NCBI GenBank assembly: GCA_006384855.1
Contig: VCJN01002141.1
Location: 1 to 64,000, forward strand
Source of the DNA: Tetraselmis striata
Taxonomy: Eukaryota > Chlorophyta > Chlorodendrophyceae > Chlorodendrales > Chlorodendraceae
DNA: 64,000 nt
Reading direction: 5' to 3'
The notes under the pieces are model-generated. The model was not told the DNA's origin and did no database searches. It saw only the letters and a list, made by a program, of their open reading frames with translations. The position numbers were made by a program, and so were the translations under genes. Shown piece by piece: positions 44,361 to 57,030 of this stretch (position 1 is the stretch's first letter; the number at the start of each line of letters is the position of its first letter).

Positions 44361-45399
44361 CAGCCTATACTCGCGGGGGTTGCTCAAAATTGAAATTGAT
44401 CACAACGTGCTAGTATGCTGCTCACCACCGCCCAGACTGAGTTGCTCTTAGGGCATGCCATCTCTAATCATAGTAGGGAACACATATAGTGTAATTACAG
44501 CTCAGGCTTCCAGCCCATCCATCTTCATTCGTTTCCAAGCCCCGCCTCCTTCCATCACGTGATCAATAGCTGTGCAAGTTATTTTCGGATAGCTACGGGT
44601 AGTCGTCAGTACGAGCGACTACCGCTAATCGGCAGTACTGGGATTACGAATACAGTACTCGCCCCACCCCCGAAGAGGGTTTCCCGTACATTTGCAATGC
44701 ACCGGCACATCGCAATCTTCGGTCGTCGTGCGTCTTGGCTCCACCTACCGCCATCGCTGACAATATCCCGCGAGTCGCGGCACTGATCGCCCCACAACGC
44801 TGGATGTGGCGGTCCGCCGGCCTCGGCCGCGGTCCGCCGATGCTATCTCCATCTCGCCTGCCTGAGCTCTTGCGGTAGGATCCCCAAGGGGGTTTGAAGG
44901 GGGAAAGGCGGGCACCAACCCCCTCCCCCCCCCCCCCCCCCCCCCCGCCCCCGTCCGTGTGTCGTCGCCCCGTCGGTGGTCGACAGGCCGGTCCTGCTCG
45001 CCCGCGCGCCGCTCGCCCCCGCAGCGCGCCTAATCGTTGTAGCCGCCCGTCCAAGGTCAGACCGAGCTGACCGCCAGCTGACAAGTCCCGCTGCATGGCT
45101 GCGACTCCCTCAGGGCACCCCGGCTCCTGTCTCTTGGCCCCCGAGTCGCTGCCACGCCCGGCTTCTCCGGCCATGAACGCCCGCCCCGCCTTTACGTGCC
45201 GGGCTCTTGTCTCCTCGCACTCGCCGCCCTCGCCCGTTCTCACGGGACGGCTGAGGGCCTCCCAGGTGTTCCGAGCGGGTCGGCCGCAGGGCACCGCCGA
45301 ACACTCCGCTATACCGGGCCGGGATTCGAGTGATTCATAGGTGGAACACATACGGGTTGGGGTCGCCAGATCTTATGCAGGTCGATCGCGGGTCGTACC

Positions 45400-46150
45400 G
45401 AGGTACGAGAACACGATTTTATTTCGAACATCCCTCGTGAGTAGGCTGCCCCGTGAGAGTTGTACATACTCCCCTCCCCACCCGTAGGCGGATCTCGGAG
45501 AGGCCGACAAGGCCGAGGTCGTACATGAATTGTTTTTAGCAGCCCCCCGTATTGGGCTCCTGCCCGGCGGCGCTAGCAGGCGCTACCGGGACTAGGAGTA
45601 TTATTTGAAACGCCCCCCGTAGGGCTCCCCGGTCGTCGCATGATCCAAGGACCCGCCCCAACCGGCCACCTCGGCCCCTTGCCGCACCCAGCTGGGTACG
45701 GGTCTTAGGGGTTACCAGCGCCCATCACGTGGAGGTGGGGGTGATGCCGCCGGGCATGCCGGACCCATGACCCTCTGCTCCTGGTGGGCCGTTGCATGGC
45801 GGCGGGCGCCGAGGGTTGTTCAAAATAAATTGTGTTTTCGTAGTTTGGTGCGACCCGCCAAGTACGAGGGGCGTTGCAACACTTGGCACAGCCTTACACG
45901 GCGGCGGTTGTAATAAATACAATCGTGCGCGGGGCCCAAGAAGTCGCCCTTGGGCGGTGACCTCGGCCAAGAGCGTGGGCGGGTGACTGCCGTGTGTGGG
46001 ACGACCCGGCACTGACTAGTGTGCAGCACAAGATCGGAGAGCATACGGCCAGCGGTGCAATGGGGGTTTTTTTCCCGCCTTCACCTCCGGTCTCCGAGGA
46101 CGTCCGGGGACACCGTATGCAGCACCTCGAGGCGGGGGCTGATTTCAGAA
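45400..46150 (+). repeat. Dispersed repeat family, copy 2
   Basis: Part one (45470-45720: cggatctcggagaggccg, gcgctaccgggact, tattatttgaaa) matches 44060-44360 inverted and 49310-49600 direct. Part two (45847-46150: ggtgcgacccgccaagtacg, gacctcggccaagagcg, gagcatacggcc) matches 49081-49275 inverted. So the two parts are arranged differently in the next copy. No long intact frame is present. Confidence 0.7.
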
Positions 46151-46429
46151 GCGAGACGGCCAAGCGGCCTCGCCGCTTGGCCGTGGCCGGTGGAGCGCAG
46201 CATTGGAGCAAGCTGCGACTTCCGGGGGAGAATAAACGGCGGAAACATGCGCATATCCGGCGTGGTCACGCGTGATCACGGGTTTCCGCGGCCGGGCTAG
46301 CGAGTACAGGCTGGCGCCCCTGAGCGAGCGCAATAAACACCCGTATGATTCACGTGTAGTGTACCGTAACCCTGATGCAAATCAGTACATGTACCGCAAT
46401 ATAGCCACGTGGCCTAGATAGGCCCCGCC

Positions 46430-48560
46430 CTACGCGCTTCAATTACCGGACCCTATGCGGGTTGGTCCGGGCCGGGCCTTACATGATGATAGGTAAAGAC
46501 AGCTTGTGAAGACGAAAACTTGATTCGGTTGTAACAAATTTCAACTTCAAATCTAAAGCCATGCCGTGGCTCCATGTACATGCCTCTAGCACTCTTATTC
46601 CCACCGGTGCAGCAATGTACACCATTAGTCGGCACGTACATCAGTTATTGGCGTCTAGACCAACTTCATGAAACACATTCATACCGTCATACCAAAGCCC
46701 AGTTGCAAGTCTGACGCTGCATCCCCATGGGCCGAGTTTAGTAGGTAACATCCAGTTGGAATAACACTGAATTGCATAGCAATTGCACAGTGTTTGCATG
46801 CAATTGTCCATAGGAATTAGCGCAACCCTGCCATGCATGCTTGATAAGATCATCGTAATTTGGCCCGGACTGCTGGGTGCGGCGCATTTCTTCCAATAAC
46901 TCGCATTCTCCGTAGTGACTTGGCACCGAGGCGGTGTGTTATTATAAGTGCCGTTTATCAATATCGGTATCATCTTGCCCTCTGTCGGTAGACACGAAGA
47001 GGGACATGGAGAGAGGGGGCGGTAGGGGGGCAGGGAGAGGGCGGGGGAGAGGGAGAGTTATCAAGCAGCGACCGCGGCGATATGCCGCGTCCGTTTGGAA
47101 TGACGTTGCTACACTAGTAGAAGCATGAGGAATGTCCGCCAGAGAGGAATAAGGTACGGGTAGGTTCGGTAGGGGGATTGCAAAAAAACAAGAAGGAAAA
47201 TGCAAAGGACGCGGGTTCCGCCCATTAGATGAGGGGCCCGGCCTTAAGAGGGTTGCACGCTACGCACTATTGAATATTAGTGCACCTTGTGCGGGTTCGT
47301 GCCGCTGGGCCATAAGACAGCCGGCATGTGTAGCATCAACGACTACACGGGAACAAAGTTGTGAGATAAATTTCAATTTCAGTTTCAATTTCCTACCGGT
47401 CGTGGTAGGAGGCATGCTCTGCTACACCCCGCCCTTGAGACGGTGAAGCTCGTGGGGATGGTGAGCGGCGGCGGCGGCGAGGAGCCGCGAGCGGCCGCAT
47501 GACCGGCGGCGCATGCGGCGAAGGCTCGCCAGCCCGGACAATGCGCAGGGCAATTGGCGGCGCGGTGTCGGGGTTAATTGGCCTCGGCACAGATGATATA
47601 GAGGGGGAAGCGCCGGAGGAGCGACACTGGCTCTCCCCAACGGAGAGACGGGTGGAGAGGGCGCTGGCTAGGAAGGAAGCCAAGGCGGCGAAGGCGGCGG
47701 CCAGCAAATTTTGTCCGTCTGGCCAGACACGGGCACTATAGGGGCTGGCAGATGCAGCCCGGTAGAGGATGCGGGAGCTTACTAAAAGGGGTTCATGATG
47801 ATTGGTTCATGAAGGGTATATGCTGAGTATATCGTTGCTAGGTTGGATGTTGTCATGCAACGAAGAGCAAGGGCGGAGCGGATAGGACCCCTCCGCGCTA
47901 AGGGCCGTTATGTAGCAGATGTTGCATGTCGGGTTTGGTGGATGCTAGGTGAAGCTACAAGCGGGATTTAATTGCGACAGTCGTATCCGGCATGATGACA
48001 TACACTGCGTATTTCGCGGAAGTTCAACGCACCATAAAGATCCCTCGGGGGCAAGATCGGCTGCATTATTATCTCCTGACTTTCTCAAGGCATCCGTTAC
48101 CGGCGGCCCACACCATCCCTCCGCGCCCCACCCAGCCTACCCAGCCATCTCCCATGAGGGGGGGGGGGGGGGGGGGGGGGGGGGGTCATGCTGTAGATGC
48201 TAGGTTCGGTTGGCACAGGATGTGGGTGGCCCGTCGCGCCAGCAAGTTCCCACCTTGTGCTCGTCGACGCAAGGGGCCGGCTGCCCCAAGCAACCAGCGT
48301 CATTTCGGGAGGCGCTTCGACCACCACCGCCCGCTCCGTACGCAGATCCGCCGACGCGAGTCTTGCCTGAAGCGGTTTGGACCACGAGTCTTCGACATTG
48401 GGCAAGCGAGTGCGGTGCCTTGCGTCGGTTGGGGTGGGTGTGCAAGTACGGGTCCCTCTACTCTGAGTTTGCGCTAGTGTATACTGGGGGTGGGTCAGCT
48501 GGTCAAGCAACGTGCGAGATACATGCTGCATGAATTGAAAATGAGAAATTTGTTACAACC
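46430..48560. other. Repeat-rich stretch without a supported gene
   Basis: Contains an inverted pair: cttgattcggttgtaacaaa at 46518 and tttgttacaaccgaatcaag at 48549. It also holds two copies of a short repeat (cgcttcaattaccggac at 46437; ttgtgcgggttcgtgc at 47288). A plus-strand frame at 47499-47741 encodes a charged peptide (ERRVERALARKEAKAAKAA), but no splice partners or homologous features are seen. Confidence 0.35.
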
Positions 48561-48989
48561 GAATCAAGCTCTTATTTCCCTTAACAAGATGACGTTACCC
48601 AACATCGGGAACGGGTCCGCCCTAGGCAAACCCGCGTGGGGTCCACGATTTACCTCGCATAGGTGGGGCCTCTTATTTCCGTAGGCCATGTGGCTATGTT
48701 GCAGTACAACGGTACTAATGTTTCGAGATGAATGACACTGTCTAGTACATGTTTAGTGTTTCATGCGGGGGTTATTATTACGCGCGCGCGTAACACAATG
48801 CTAGTCGGCACGCGCTACCTCCCACATCGGTGTGGGCGACGCACAGCCAAAGAAACGCACGACCACGTGATTGTCCGTGTGTACGTATTCCCGAAGTTTT
48901 TGCGCCCCCGGATCTCGCAGCATGCTCCAGCGCTTCGTTCCACCGGTTGCACCCGAGCGGCTTTGCCGCCTAGGCGTTCGCTGTCGAGA

Positions 48990-49680
48990 TCAGCTCATGC
49001 CTTGAAGTGTTGCCAGCGATGTCCCCAGATGCCTTGGGGGCTCGGAGGTGAACCAGGGCGAAACATCCCCATTCACCGATGGCCGTATGCATGATCGCGG
49101 CAGCATATACCGAGCCGATTTGCTCGGCGCGTTGCAAGAATCTGCCAGCGCTCGTGGCCGAGGTCTCCGCCCGAGGGCGGTTTCGTGGGCCCCGTTGACC
49201 GTTGGATTTAAAACAGCAATCACCGTGCAAGGACGTGCAGAATATAATTATCAAACCCCCGTATTGGGCGGGTCGCACCGAAGTATATAACTACGCGGTT
49301 TTGCCCCCGCCTTAGCCGTAAAAATCCCCTCCCCACTATTCGCAAGTAAGCGGATCTCGGACAGGCCGCACTATGTCGGGGCACCCGCACATGAATTATG
49401 TGTAACAACCCCCCGTAGATAGCGTCCGCCACCGGGACGACTCCGAGTCTTATTTCAAATAATAGCCATCCGTAGTAGGGCCTAGTTCCCCTAGTCATCG
49501 CACGACCCGAGGATCAACGACAAGCAGCTACCCGCCCGCTCAGCCGTCTTCCGCACCAGCCAGTCAAAAACGCGGTGTTTCGAGCGCCCACTCCCAAGGG
49601 GAGGTAGGGCGGTGCCGCCTGGCCAGTAGCCGCACCCATGACCCTCCGCTCATGGCAGGCCGCTTCCCGGTGGCGGGGGC
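48990..49680. repeat. Dispersed repeat family, copy 3 (rearranged)
   Basis: 49081-49275 (ggccgtatgc, gtggccgaggtctccgccc, gggcgggtcgcacc) is the inverted counterpart of 45847-46040, while 49310-49680 (gtaagcggatctcggacagg, cacatgaatta, cccatgaccctccgctc) is in the same orientation as 45470-45780. Relative to copy 2, one half is therefore flipped. Confidence 0.7.
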
Positions 49681-51779
49681 TTACATGGAAGAGTATTCAT
49701 GATACAATGATACCAGGCGGTGACCGGTTTCGAGCCACCGTTCGCCAGCGACATGTTGTGCCCGACGCATATGTAGAATGGTCATTGAGCACATTTCCGT
49801 CGATTGATCGGACGGTCAAGATTTAGCGATCTTGTGCCAGTGTCCGGAAACACGGTCCGCAGATTATTCTCTCGACATCCGCCAAATCCAACTTCCGACA
49901 TCTTCTATATAACGAGCCTTAGCGGATTGAGGGGCGGTGCCCTTCATAACTTCCCTCACAACTTAGGAAGGATGGGTGCATGGGGATGGGACATGGTGTG
50001 TTGTGTGATGGGCTTCGCCCACGACGATAAATTACTATGCCAAGTGTTAGGAAGGGGACTAGGGACTTGGCCTTCAGATGGTTGCATACTACGAGCTACG
50101 GCCGACCCTGTAGCCTATGCGAGTTCAAGCAGTTATGCCACAAGGCTGTGAGGCAGATGGCTTTAAAAGTGGTGTGATAAATTGTCAGAAATTCTCAAAT
50201 TTCAGATTACCGCAGCAATTGATTCATTGGTGCTAACCCCCCCCCCCTCCCCGCGCGCGCGCCTATATGATCTGCGGGATGTGTCTATGGTCTGAGCGCT
50301 ACGCATGGGCCGACGGTTGGGGGGCTTGTTTGCCGGGGCGGGCGCTGTGCAAACGATGTTCATACATGATGTTTCGCTCGGCAGTTTTCGCTTGTCGAGT
50401 TTCCCGCAATGCCGACGGGGGGGGGGGGGGGGGGGGGAGACTCGTCGCACATGGGCGCCTTATCCTTGGCTTTCTCCCCCATGCCGGTTTTTACCTTTTG
50501 CATTTGGTACTACACGAGGTCATGCAAGTCAGTGGCATGTTGCCCGTCCTCAGCACGGCTCACGATCTCGCATCGATCGGGTCGGTGTTGCCGGAGGCCA
50601 TCATGCTGGTGCGCTGACGCGCATGTGTGATCTAAGCTAAACTCGGGGTGTCTGGCCGCGCTCGAAACGGACGCGAACACTGTTGCACCGCGCGCGAACT
50701 TGTGGGACGCGTGGCGGTGGAAAGATTAATTCACGCTGTGTTGAATACCGACTCGGCGATTCGTTGTTCTCGGCTTAAGTATAGCGTCTAGCTCGAGTAG
50801 GGGTGCTCGGCGGGTGCTCTACAATTCTTTCCGAATTGTCGCTCCTCCTATCTCTTATTTTGTTCCCACTCCTTCGCCCCACTAAGCCCCATATGTGCCC
50901 ATTGGTGCCCCCCTTGGACAGCGTTGCTTATTCCCGGTATCATTGCGGTATTGACCCCCATCGTTCCACCTTCTTCCCATATTTCAACAGCCCACGGAAG
51001 TCTTTGCATGTTTTACGGGTATGATTTGGGTTTGGTCGCTTCTAGTCGGTAAACCCACGCATATACTCTACGCTGTTGCAGCCTTCGCGAGGATAACCAT
51101 GAAAGAGCGGGCAACTGGTGTACTGGGCCAATGCGACGGCGCGCGTGATGCGCGCGCCGTCTGTTGTGCGGCACTACTAGTGTAACAAGTGCTGCACGGC
51201 CAGGCTGTGAACGGTTTGAGCGCACGGCACGCCGACATATAAACATAAAGAACTGTCTTTTTCTCCCATGGTCGCCGAGACACATGTGTTGACCATCTAC
51301 CCATGCTGCGCGGCGCATGGTTTGGAGTCTATGGTCAGCTAGCGGGCTGTATGCGACATTCGCAAAGTGACTGTTCGCCCTGAAATAAGAAGTTGCAATA
51401 TTGCAATCACGTTTTAATTCATGACATTTCGGAGTTGTATCAGATTGGGCTGTGAATTAATGCGATGAAAAGCCCGTGACTTGCGCTTTCCCATACACTA
51501 ATTTACAGCCCAATCCAATAAAAAGTCGAAATGCTATGGCATGTCCAAGTTATCCCCCCCCCCCCCCCCCCCCTTGGTGTTCTGGTATCCCAGCCAGCCC
51601 ACTATGGGTGGGGGCGCATGATGGGGGCATGTAATGTGCCCTTCCACGCAAGCTCCCGGTCGCGAGAACTTGGATAGGTCTCCACGCCGCGCAGACCCGG
51701 TTATCATTTTGGCTTTTCCCCTTGGATGCTGGTTGACATGGGTTCACAACATGTATGCGCGCAGACCTGTGCGGCAGTA
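49681..51779. other. Intergenic, no gene seen
   Basis: No splice-consistent or motif-bearing frame is visible. A G homopolymer lies at 50417-50437 and a C homopolymer at 51556-51572. An AT-richer segment lies at 51390-51540. Confidence 0.4.
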
Positions 51780-52210
51780 ATGGCGACATTGTTGTCGAGG
51801 GGGCCAGCCCGCGCTTAGCCTACGGCGCGGGTGGTATAAGCATACACCTATGGAATCGAAGGCACTATATGTGTGCAATTTTCACCCAGCGAAGCGCTGC
51901 CGGCGGCGCTTATCTTGCAGCTTGGAAATTATGGGATGATTGGCCCCATCACGACGAGCCAGGGCTATTCTGGCACACTCTCATGGAAATCTCATGCATT
52001 GCATGGGTAGCGTGCATGGATTGGGCTCAAGCTCGGTCGTCTTACAGCGCATGCATAAGGCCACCCACCACCGGCAGCGGCGTAGCGCACGGGCATATGC
52101 GACGGATGGTAGCTACACCGCCAACAAGTTGCCCCCTATTCATCACCCGTTTTTTCTGTGGTTTTGGCCATGTGCGAAACACTGCCATTGCCGAAGAACA
52201 ATTATAAGAG
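51780..52210 (+). mobile_element. LINE-like protein fragment, copy B
   Basis: Encodes GGISIHLWNRRHYMCAIFT and, in the same frame, AYLAAWKLWDDW and LFWHTLMEI, matching the minus-strand copy at 15046-15468 in protein and in nucleotides (tggtataagcat, tggaatcgaa, ggattgggctcaa). It continues to about 52120 with ggccacccaccaccggcagc against ccacccactaccgggagc in copy A. The 5' part is degraded. Confidence 0.5.
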
Positions 52211-54480
52211 TGCGAAGTCCGGAAGAAACGGCTGCCTCCTTGGCGTAGGAGGCTTGCATACATTGGATTACAAGGCTGCATGGCCCCGTGGCCCCATGGT
52301 TTGGGGACCAAGGCGAGAATACGCGCGGATTTCTATGTGCAAAGACTTTTGTGGGCTGCTGTATGTCGTTGTTTGTGAAATCGTATATTGCTTCTGAGTT
52401 TCAGTCATTAATCCTCTGCGAGCGTGCGTATCGACCTGTCCTTCGCTAATCCGAGTTGTCTCTCTCGCGGGTGTCCCCGCTTGCGACTCGTAATATATGC
52501 TGCTGTATTCTGATTTCCTTTATATATTAGTTATATTATTTATTTTTTTCACTGCGTCGCATGAATTAGGCAGGTCCGATTTAATGTTATGTTTTAGTAC
52601 TCTACTTTCCGGAGAAACAGAGGGGGGGGGGGGGGGGGGTTCACTTTGTAAGTGGCCTCAACTTTATGTTTACGTACTTAAGCAGTACTTGGCGGCTGGG
52701 AGCTGTGCATGAGCGGCTGGGGGCTCGGCCCCGCACCGCCGCCGTGAATATACCGTGTTGGGTACGTGGAGAGCGTCTAAAAAACGCACGGAAAGTCTTT
52801 GATATCTAGGCCATGCATACATCAGCTTAGCAGCGGCCCTATTCACCCTTCCATGTAGTGCTATGATGCTGCTAAGCTGCTGCTGTATGCCACTGCTATG
52901 TGTTGCTGCTCTCACCGCGCTGCTATGCCATGCTGCGCAATGCTGCCTGCCTGTCAAGTTCTCGCACCTTCTCAGCATCACAGTTGGCCTTGGCGCCCCT
53001 CACGAACACGTGATAGCCGGCACGCTCACAGGTTTTGCACAAAGGCAAAACATTGGTGTAGACAGTGTATAACACCTCATCTAATATGAGTCCTCCGTCA
53101 AGCCTGGCCAAGCGCCATCCAAGCAAGGAAATGCCTAGCCTGGATATTAACAACGGCGGCGGTGCGGGGCTGAGACCCTAGCCGCTCATGCACCGCTCCC
53201 AGCCGCCAAGTACTGCTTAACTACGTGAACATACAGTTGAGGCTACTTACAACGTGAGCTCCCCCCCCTCTGTTTCTCCAGGAAGTAGAGTACTAAAACA
53301 TGACATGAAATTGAACCGGCCTAATATCATACGCACAGGCGGATATTATCGAGACAACTGACATTAGGCAGCTGATACGACCCAGGATAATTGCGTCGTT
53401 GATAATGTTTATATCATCGAATGCCTGATGATGATATTCGTAATTTCCTCGTTGTGTATCGGTATGCATTCCCCTTAACTTATCCACTGAACTTTGAATA
53501 AATATATGTGTACGTTCCATAGTATGGGCAGTACAGAATGCAAAATGTCATTAGTGGTATCCGTAAACGATTCGCAATTAATACGCCTAAAACATCTGTC
53601 AGTTTCATTTCAGGAAAAGGCAAATTATCAACATATTATTCATTCTATTTTAATTGCCCGACATGTATCCTAATAGACTGGTGAGTTTACAGTTAAATGA
53701 GCCACACGGTGGTACATTGGGTCACACGAAAAACAATATCACTATTTAGCTGCTATATTACAATATGGCTTCTCACTATGGGACCGCCTCCCGGGCCATT
53801 GGCGCTGCAAACCAGATACTAAATTATCGCCATTTATTGGCTGTCTCCTCAGGGGCAACTGATCTAAAGTATTGGTGACGAGTTATCTATCTGATGCATT
53901 TAAGATGTAGCCATCATACGCTCCACAGCATAAATCACTCCATCTATCTGCCTTGCTACCGCCTTCTGTGAGCTTACCCGGGATGCTAAGACGAGCGCGG
54001 TGTTGTACACAAGCAAAAAACGCTTGCATGTCAGACACATGCTCAAGTGCCTGACGAGGCAAAACAAGCACAGGAGGAGGTATGATCTCATCGCGGCCCT
54101 CCCGCCGCGGTGCACTACGCCGATAGGTCAGTACATAATATGCCGAATATACCACTGTAGTGCTGCCGCGCATGCGGCCGGGAGCCCTGAAGCATATTAA
54201 TACGGGGCTATTATCACTTTATAAGGGATTATCACTGTAGCGCTACTCTCTACGGTGTTAAAGATCGGAAGCAACAGTCCCATCACTATAGATCAGTTGT
54301 CACTTACCAAGTACTTAAAACTGAGGTATGGCTCATGCAAATGTAATCGTACTGGTATTGTCAAGCGGCGGGCGGGTGCGAGGCATATACCCGATACGTG
54401 GGCGCGCGAGCCATGATGGTTTAAAAGTATAGCGATGTATATACATGTATACATATATATATAGCAACTATATAGTCACT
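52211..54480. other. Intergenic, no gene seen
   Basis: AT-rich in parts (52490-52600, 53280-53760). A G homopolymer lies at 52622. An inverted pair links about 52600-52735 (ctctactttccggagaaaca, gagcggctgggggctc) with about 53165-53295 (ctgtttctccaggaag, gctcatgcaccgctccc). That arrangement suggests a foldback element of about 700 bp, but its interior encodes nothing recognisable. Confidence 0.4.
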
Positions 54481-54493
54481 ACCTATGTGAATA

Positions 54494-54688
54494 TTGCAAA
54501 ATGCCACTGAGAATCCACCGCTATATACCGCGGAACCGTTCATTGGACCAGCGAGCACATACTGGTACCGGCGCAGTAGGAAGTGGGAACCGAATGACAC
54601 GTTGAAGCTGCTAGGTCTGGCGCCATGCCCTGGTGAAACAGGGCCGCAAGATGAATACTGCGTACAGGTATATACTTCAGCTACCAGG
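54494..54688 (+). CDS. Possible orphan exon
   Basis: Encodes NATENPPLYTAEPFIGPAST and WYRRSRKWEPNDTLKLLGL, then CPGETGPQDEYCVQ, and ends at an AG|GTGAGTG donor that matches the consensus well. The composition is protein-like (aromatic, charged, two Cys), but no upstream acceptor partner or next exon could be joined. It may be part of a small gene or a relic. Function unknown. Confidence 0.3.
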
Positions 54689-54699
54689 TGAGTGATAGT

Positions 54700-55157
54700 T
54701 ATTGCACCACTCTCATGTTGCATGATATGTTCCTTCGCAATGGGAGTGATGGGTGTGCATATGATACGGATGCCACAATCATGTCAGTGCAGCACCAACT
54801 TCGGGAAAGCAGCTGGAATGATGCGAAATCAAATTGTGGGCATGACTGGAAATTTGTTGGGCCGTCAACCCTTCGTACCAAACACTCAAGCAATGTAGGG
54901 TAGATATGATGCTGCCCTGCATACAATGCTATCCTGTTGCTCATCTTTTACCCTTGAAACGAGGCGCCAGCACACGCAGCACAAATACTGGCCTTGCTCT
55001 GCAAGCCTTGCTCTGCAAGCTTGTAACAGCAGTTCCGGCTGGTTACATCATCCACGATGCTCACATACCCATATGGATATCAAGGTTTGGAAACAAACAC
55101 GATCCTCACTCACTGCAAAACTCGGTAAAGGTGCTGCTTCCGATGCTGGGTTGCATG
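54700..55157. other. Intergenic, 3' flank of the FKBP gene
   Basis: No supported gene. It should contain the 3' UTR of the minus-strand FKBP gene ending at 55158. A small direct repeat (ccttgctctgcaagc) occurs at 54994 and 55007. Confidence 0.4.
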
Positions 55158-55920
55158 CTACACAAAGTCGACAAATGCCACCTCAATCTCCACCGGCGTA
55201 TCAGGTGGCACCTGTTTCAGAGGCATGCAACGTCAGATGACCATGCAATGACCATCGGTGCAATGCAACTGTGCTGCGGGCACGTAAGCGGGTGTCACCT
55301 GGCACTGATCCTTCAACCCCAGGTAGCAGGAGTGCCCTTTGGACCCAAACGCCAGCTCTGGCGGGATCCGGAGCACACGCTTCCCACCCATCTTCATTGG
55401 CTCGACACCATCTCCTCCGACAATGCCCAGATTAAGGCCCGGGATGATCTGATTGGGCAGAACAATGGTATTATTGACACATTTCCCGTGCAGCTGACTG
55501 ATGCGTGCAGGCTGCTCGCAGAGACAGGTGGCGCGCACGTACATCGCCGTTGACATTTCCGAGAGTAAGCTTGAAGCCATTGGCCATGGAGGAGCCCCCG
55601 CCTCCGTTGACGAAGGGATCAAAGGTTTTGATCTTTTTTCCTGTCTCCGTATCGTACGTGTGCGCCGTAAAAGTCACCTTGATGGTGTCGCCATCAAACG
55701 TGGTGTCTCCGCGTCCGACAGCCACGTCACAATACTCGATGCCGCCTGCCTGGACAAACTTCATCTCGCGCGCCTGGACCGATGCCGGGCTCGCCCATCC
55801 AGATACGGCCACACTTGCGCCTGCCACCGCTGCAAGCAGCCCCCGCCTGGAGAAATCGCCATTGACGGCGGGCTGTTGGCTGTCTACGGAAGAGCATGCC
55901 CCGAGGCGTGTCCCCTGCAT
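55158..55920 (-). CDS. Thylakoid-lumen FKBP-type peptidyl-prolyl isomerase (3 exons; 5' exon possibly missing)
   Basis: Exons in coding order: 55920-55543, 55448-55299, 55211-55158 (stop TAG), all joined in phase 0, giving 193 residues from the first visible ATG. Residues about 24-50 (SRRGLLAAVAGASVAVSG, then ASVQA) form a twin-arginine thylakoid-transfer signal with an AxA-type cleavage site. The FKBP domain follows: VTFTAHTYDTETGKKI, GFKLTLGN, IIPGLNLGIVGGDG, MKMGGKRVLRIPPELAFGS and VPPDTPVEIEVAFVDF. The tryptophan of the active pocket in human FKBP12 is leucine here (PGL), as in many plant lumenal FKBPs that have little isomerase activity. The stroma-targeting part before the RR is only ~23 residues, and a good acceptor (catgcag) overlaps the ATG, so a first exon upstream is likely; a candidate start is MATFNPSSATLATAL at 56740. 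It probably assists assembly or redox control of photosynthetic complexes. Confidence 0.85.
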
Positions 55921-57030
55921 GCCAAGAACGCAATACAAGTGCCGGTATTTCAGATCTGAAGTCGTGACAATGATCTCATGATATTCTTGGGGGACACTTT
56001 GCTTTCTATTTGTTGAACACTTTTCCAGGACTGAACGTACTGCGTATAATATATTGGTTTACTTAATATTGTTGCTCGTGGGACTAGGGCCATCATATAA
56101 GGCACCAGGCCCAGTTGGACCTGTCCCGGACCCCGCAGCGGTGGTCACCCACAACGAGCTCATTCCACGGTTAAATGGGTTTGGTAGATAGGCAGGCCCG
56201 CACCTGTCCCCTGGGGCGGATACCCTGCGCTCTCGCTGGGCGAGGGCACCTTGATGGCCCGGCGGCCAGCGCGCCTCCAGCCACCAGAGGGCACCGACTG
56301 AGGGAGATCGCCGCCATTGCGACTTTATCGTACGTGGGCCCCACGAGTAGAGAAGGAGACACCACCGCGTGTGACCTGGCAAGCGCTTCGACTGCGGGCC
56401 AGAAATAGTGATGACTGCTGTTGAGTTCCACTGGAGCGGTGAAGCACCTCCACAGCGGAACCGCACGGCACGAGCACACGCCTGTGGGGCACCCTTCTTA
56501 CCGTACGCGGTACCCCAACTCGCCGCGAGCAAAATACATCCGACGTGGCACGCTGAATGGATCAATATATTAGTCGCTGTACAGTTGGCATATCTCAACA
56601 CAGTGTAGCACGTAACGTACCCTGTCGCCTGGATAGTTAACACTTAACAGTAGGTCGTCAGGGATAAAACAATTATTTCGCTTGGATAAAACGACGAGTG
56701 CTGTAGCGAGTGTAGCGCTAGAGGGATTGAACGTTGCCATGCTGCGGTACATATTCGTACAGATACGTAAGCGTACACTCGCGAACGTACCGCCGGCGCA
56801 CCGACGCGCGGCGCGACCATCGTCGATTCGTCACACGCACAGCCCAGCGGCGGCTTTCTAGAGTACTCGCTCATCAGGATAGAGTGGGCAGCCAGACGCC
56901 CCCTCACCTGGCCTTCTCAGTCTAAACCTTCGCTGACTGACTTGCCGTGCACTACAATACGCGTGCAGTTTAGCCTGACTTGCTGCACAGCGACAGCGTT
57001 TTTCAATTCAGCAGCGTTTCAGTACTGGAG
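55921..57030. other. Head-to-head space between the FKBP and BolA genes
   Basis: The two genes diverge from here, so both promoters and probably the missing first FKBP exon lie in this kilobase. On the minus strand, 56740-56670 starts MATFNPSSATLATALVVLS, a plausible transit-peptide beginning, but I found no donor that joins it cleanly to the FKBP exon. Confidence 0.4.

Noticed and set aside
44644..45351. 235-residue minus-strand open frame
   Set aside because: It passes through a poly-C tract translated as poly-Gly, has biased Arg/Gly/Ala composition and no motif or splice partner.
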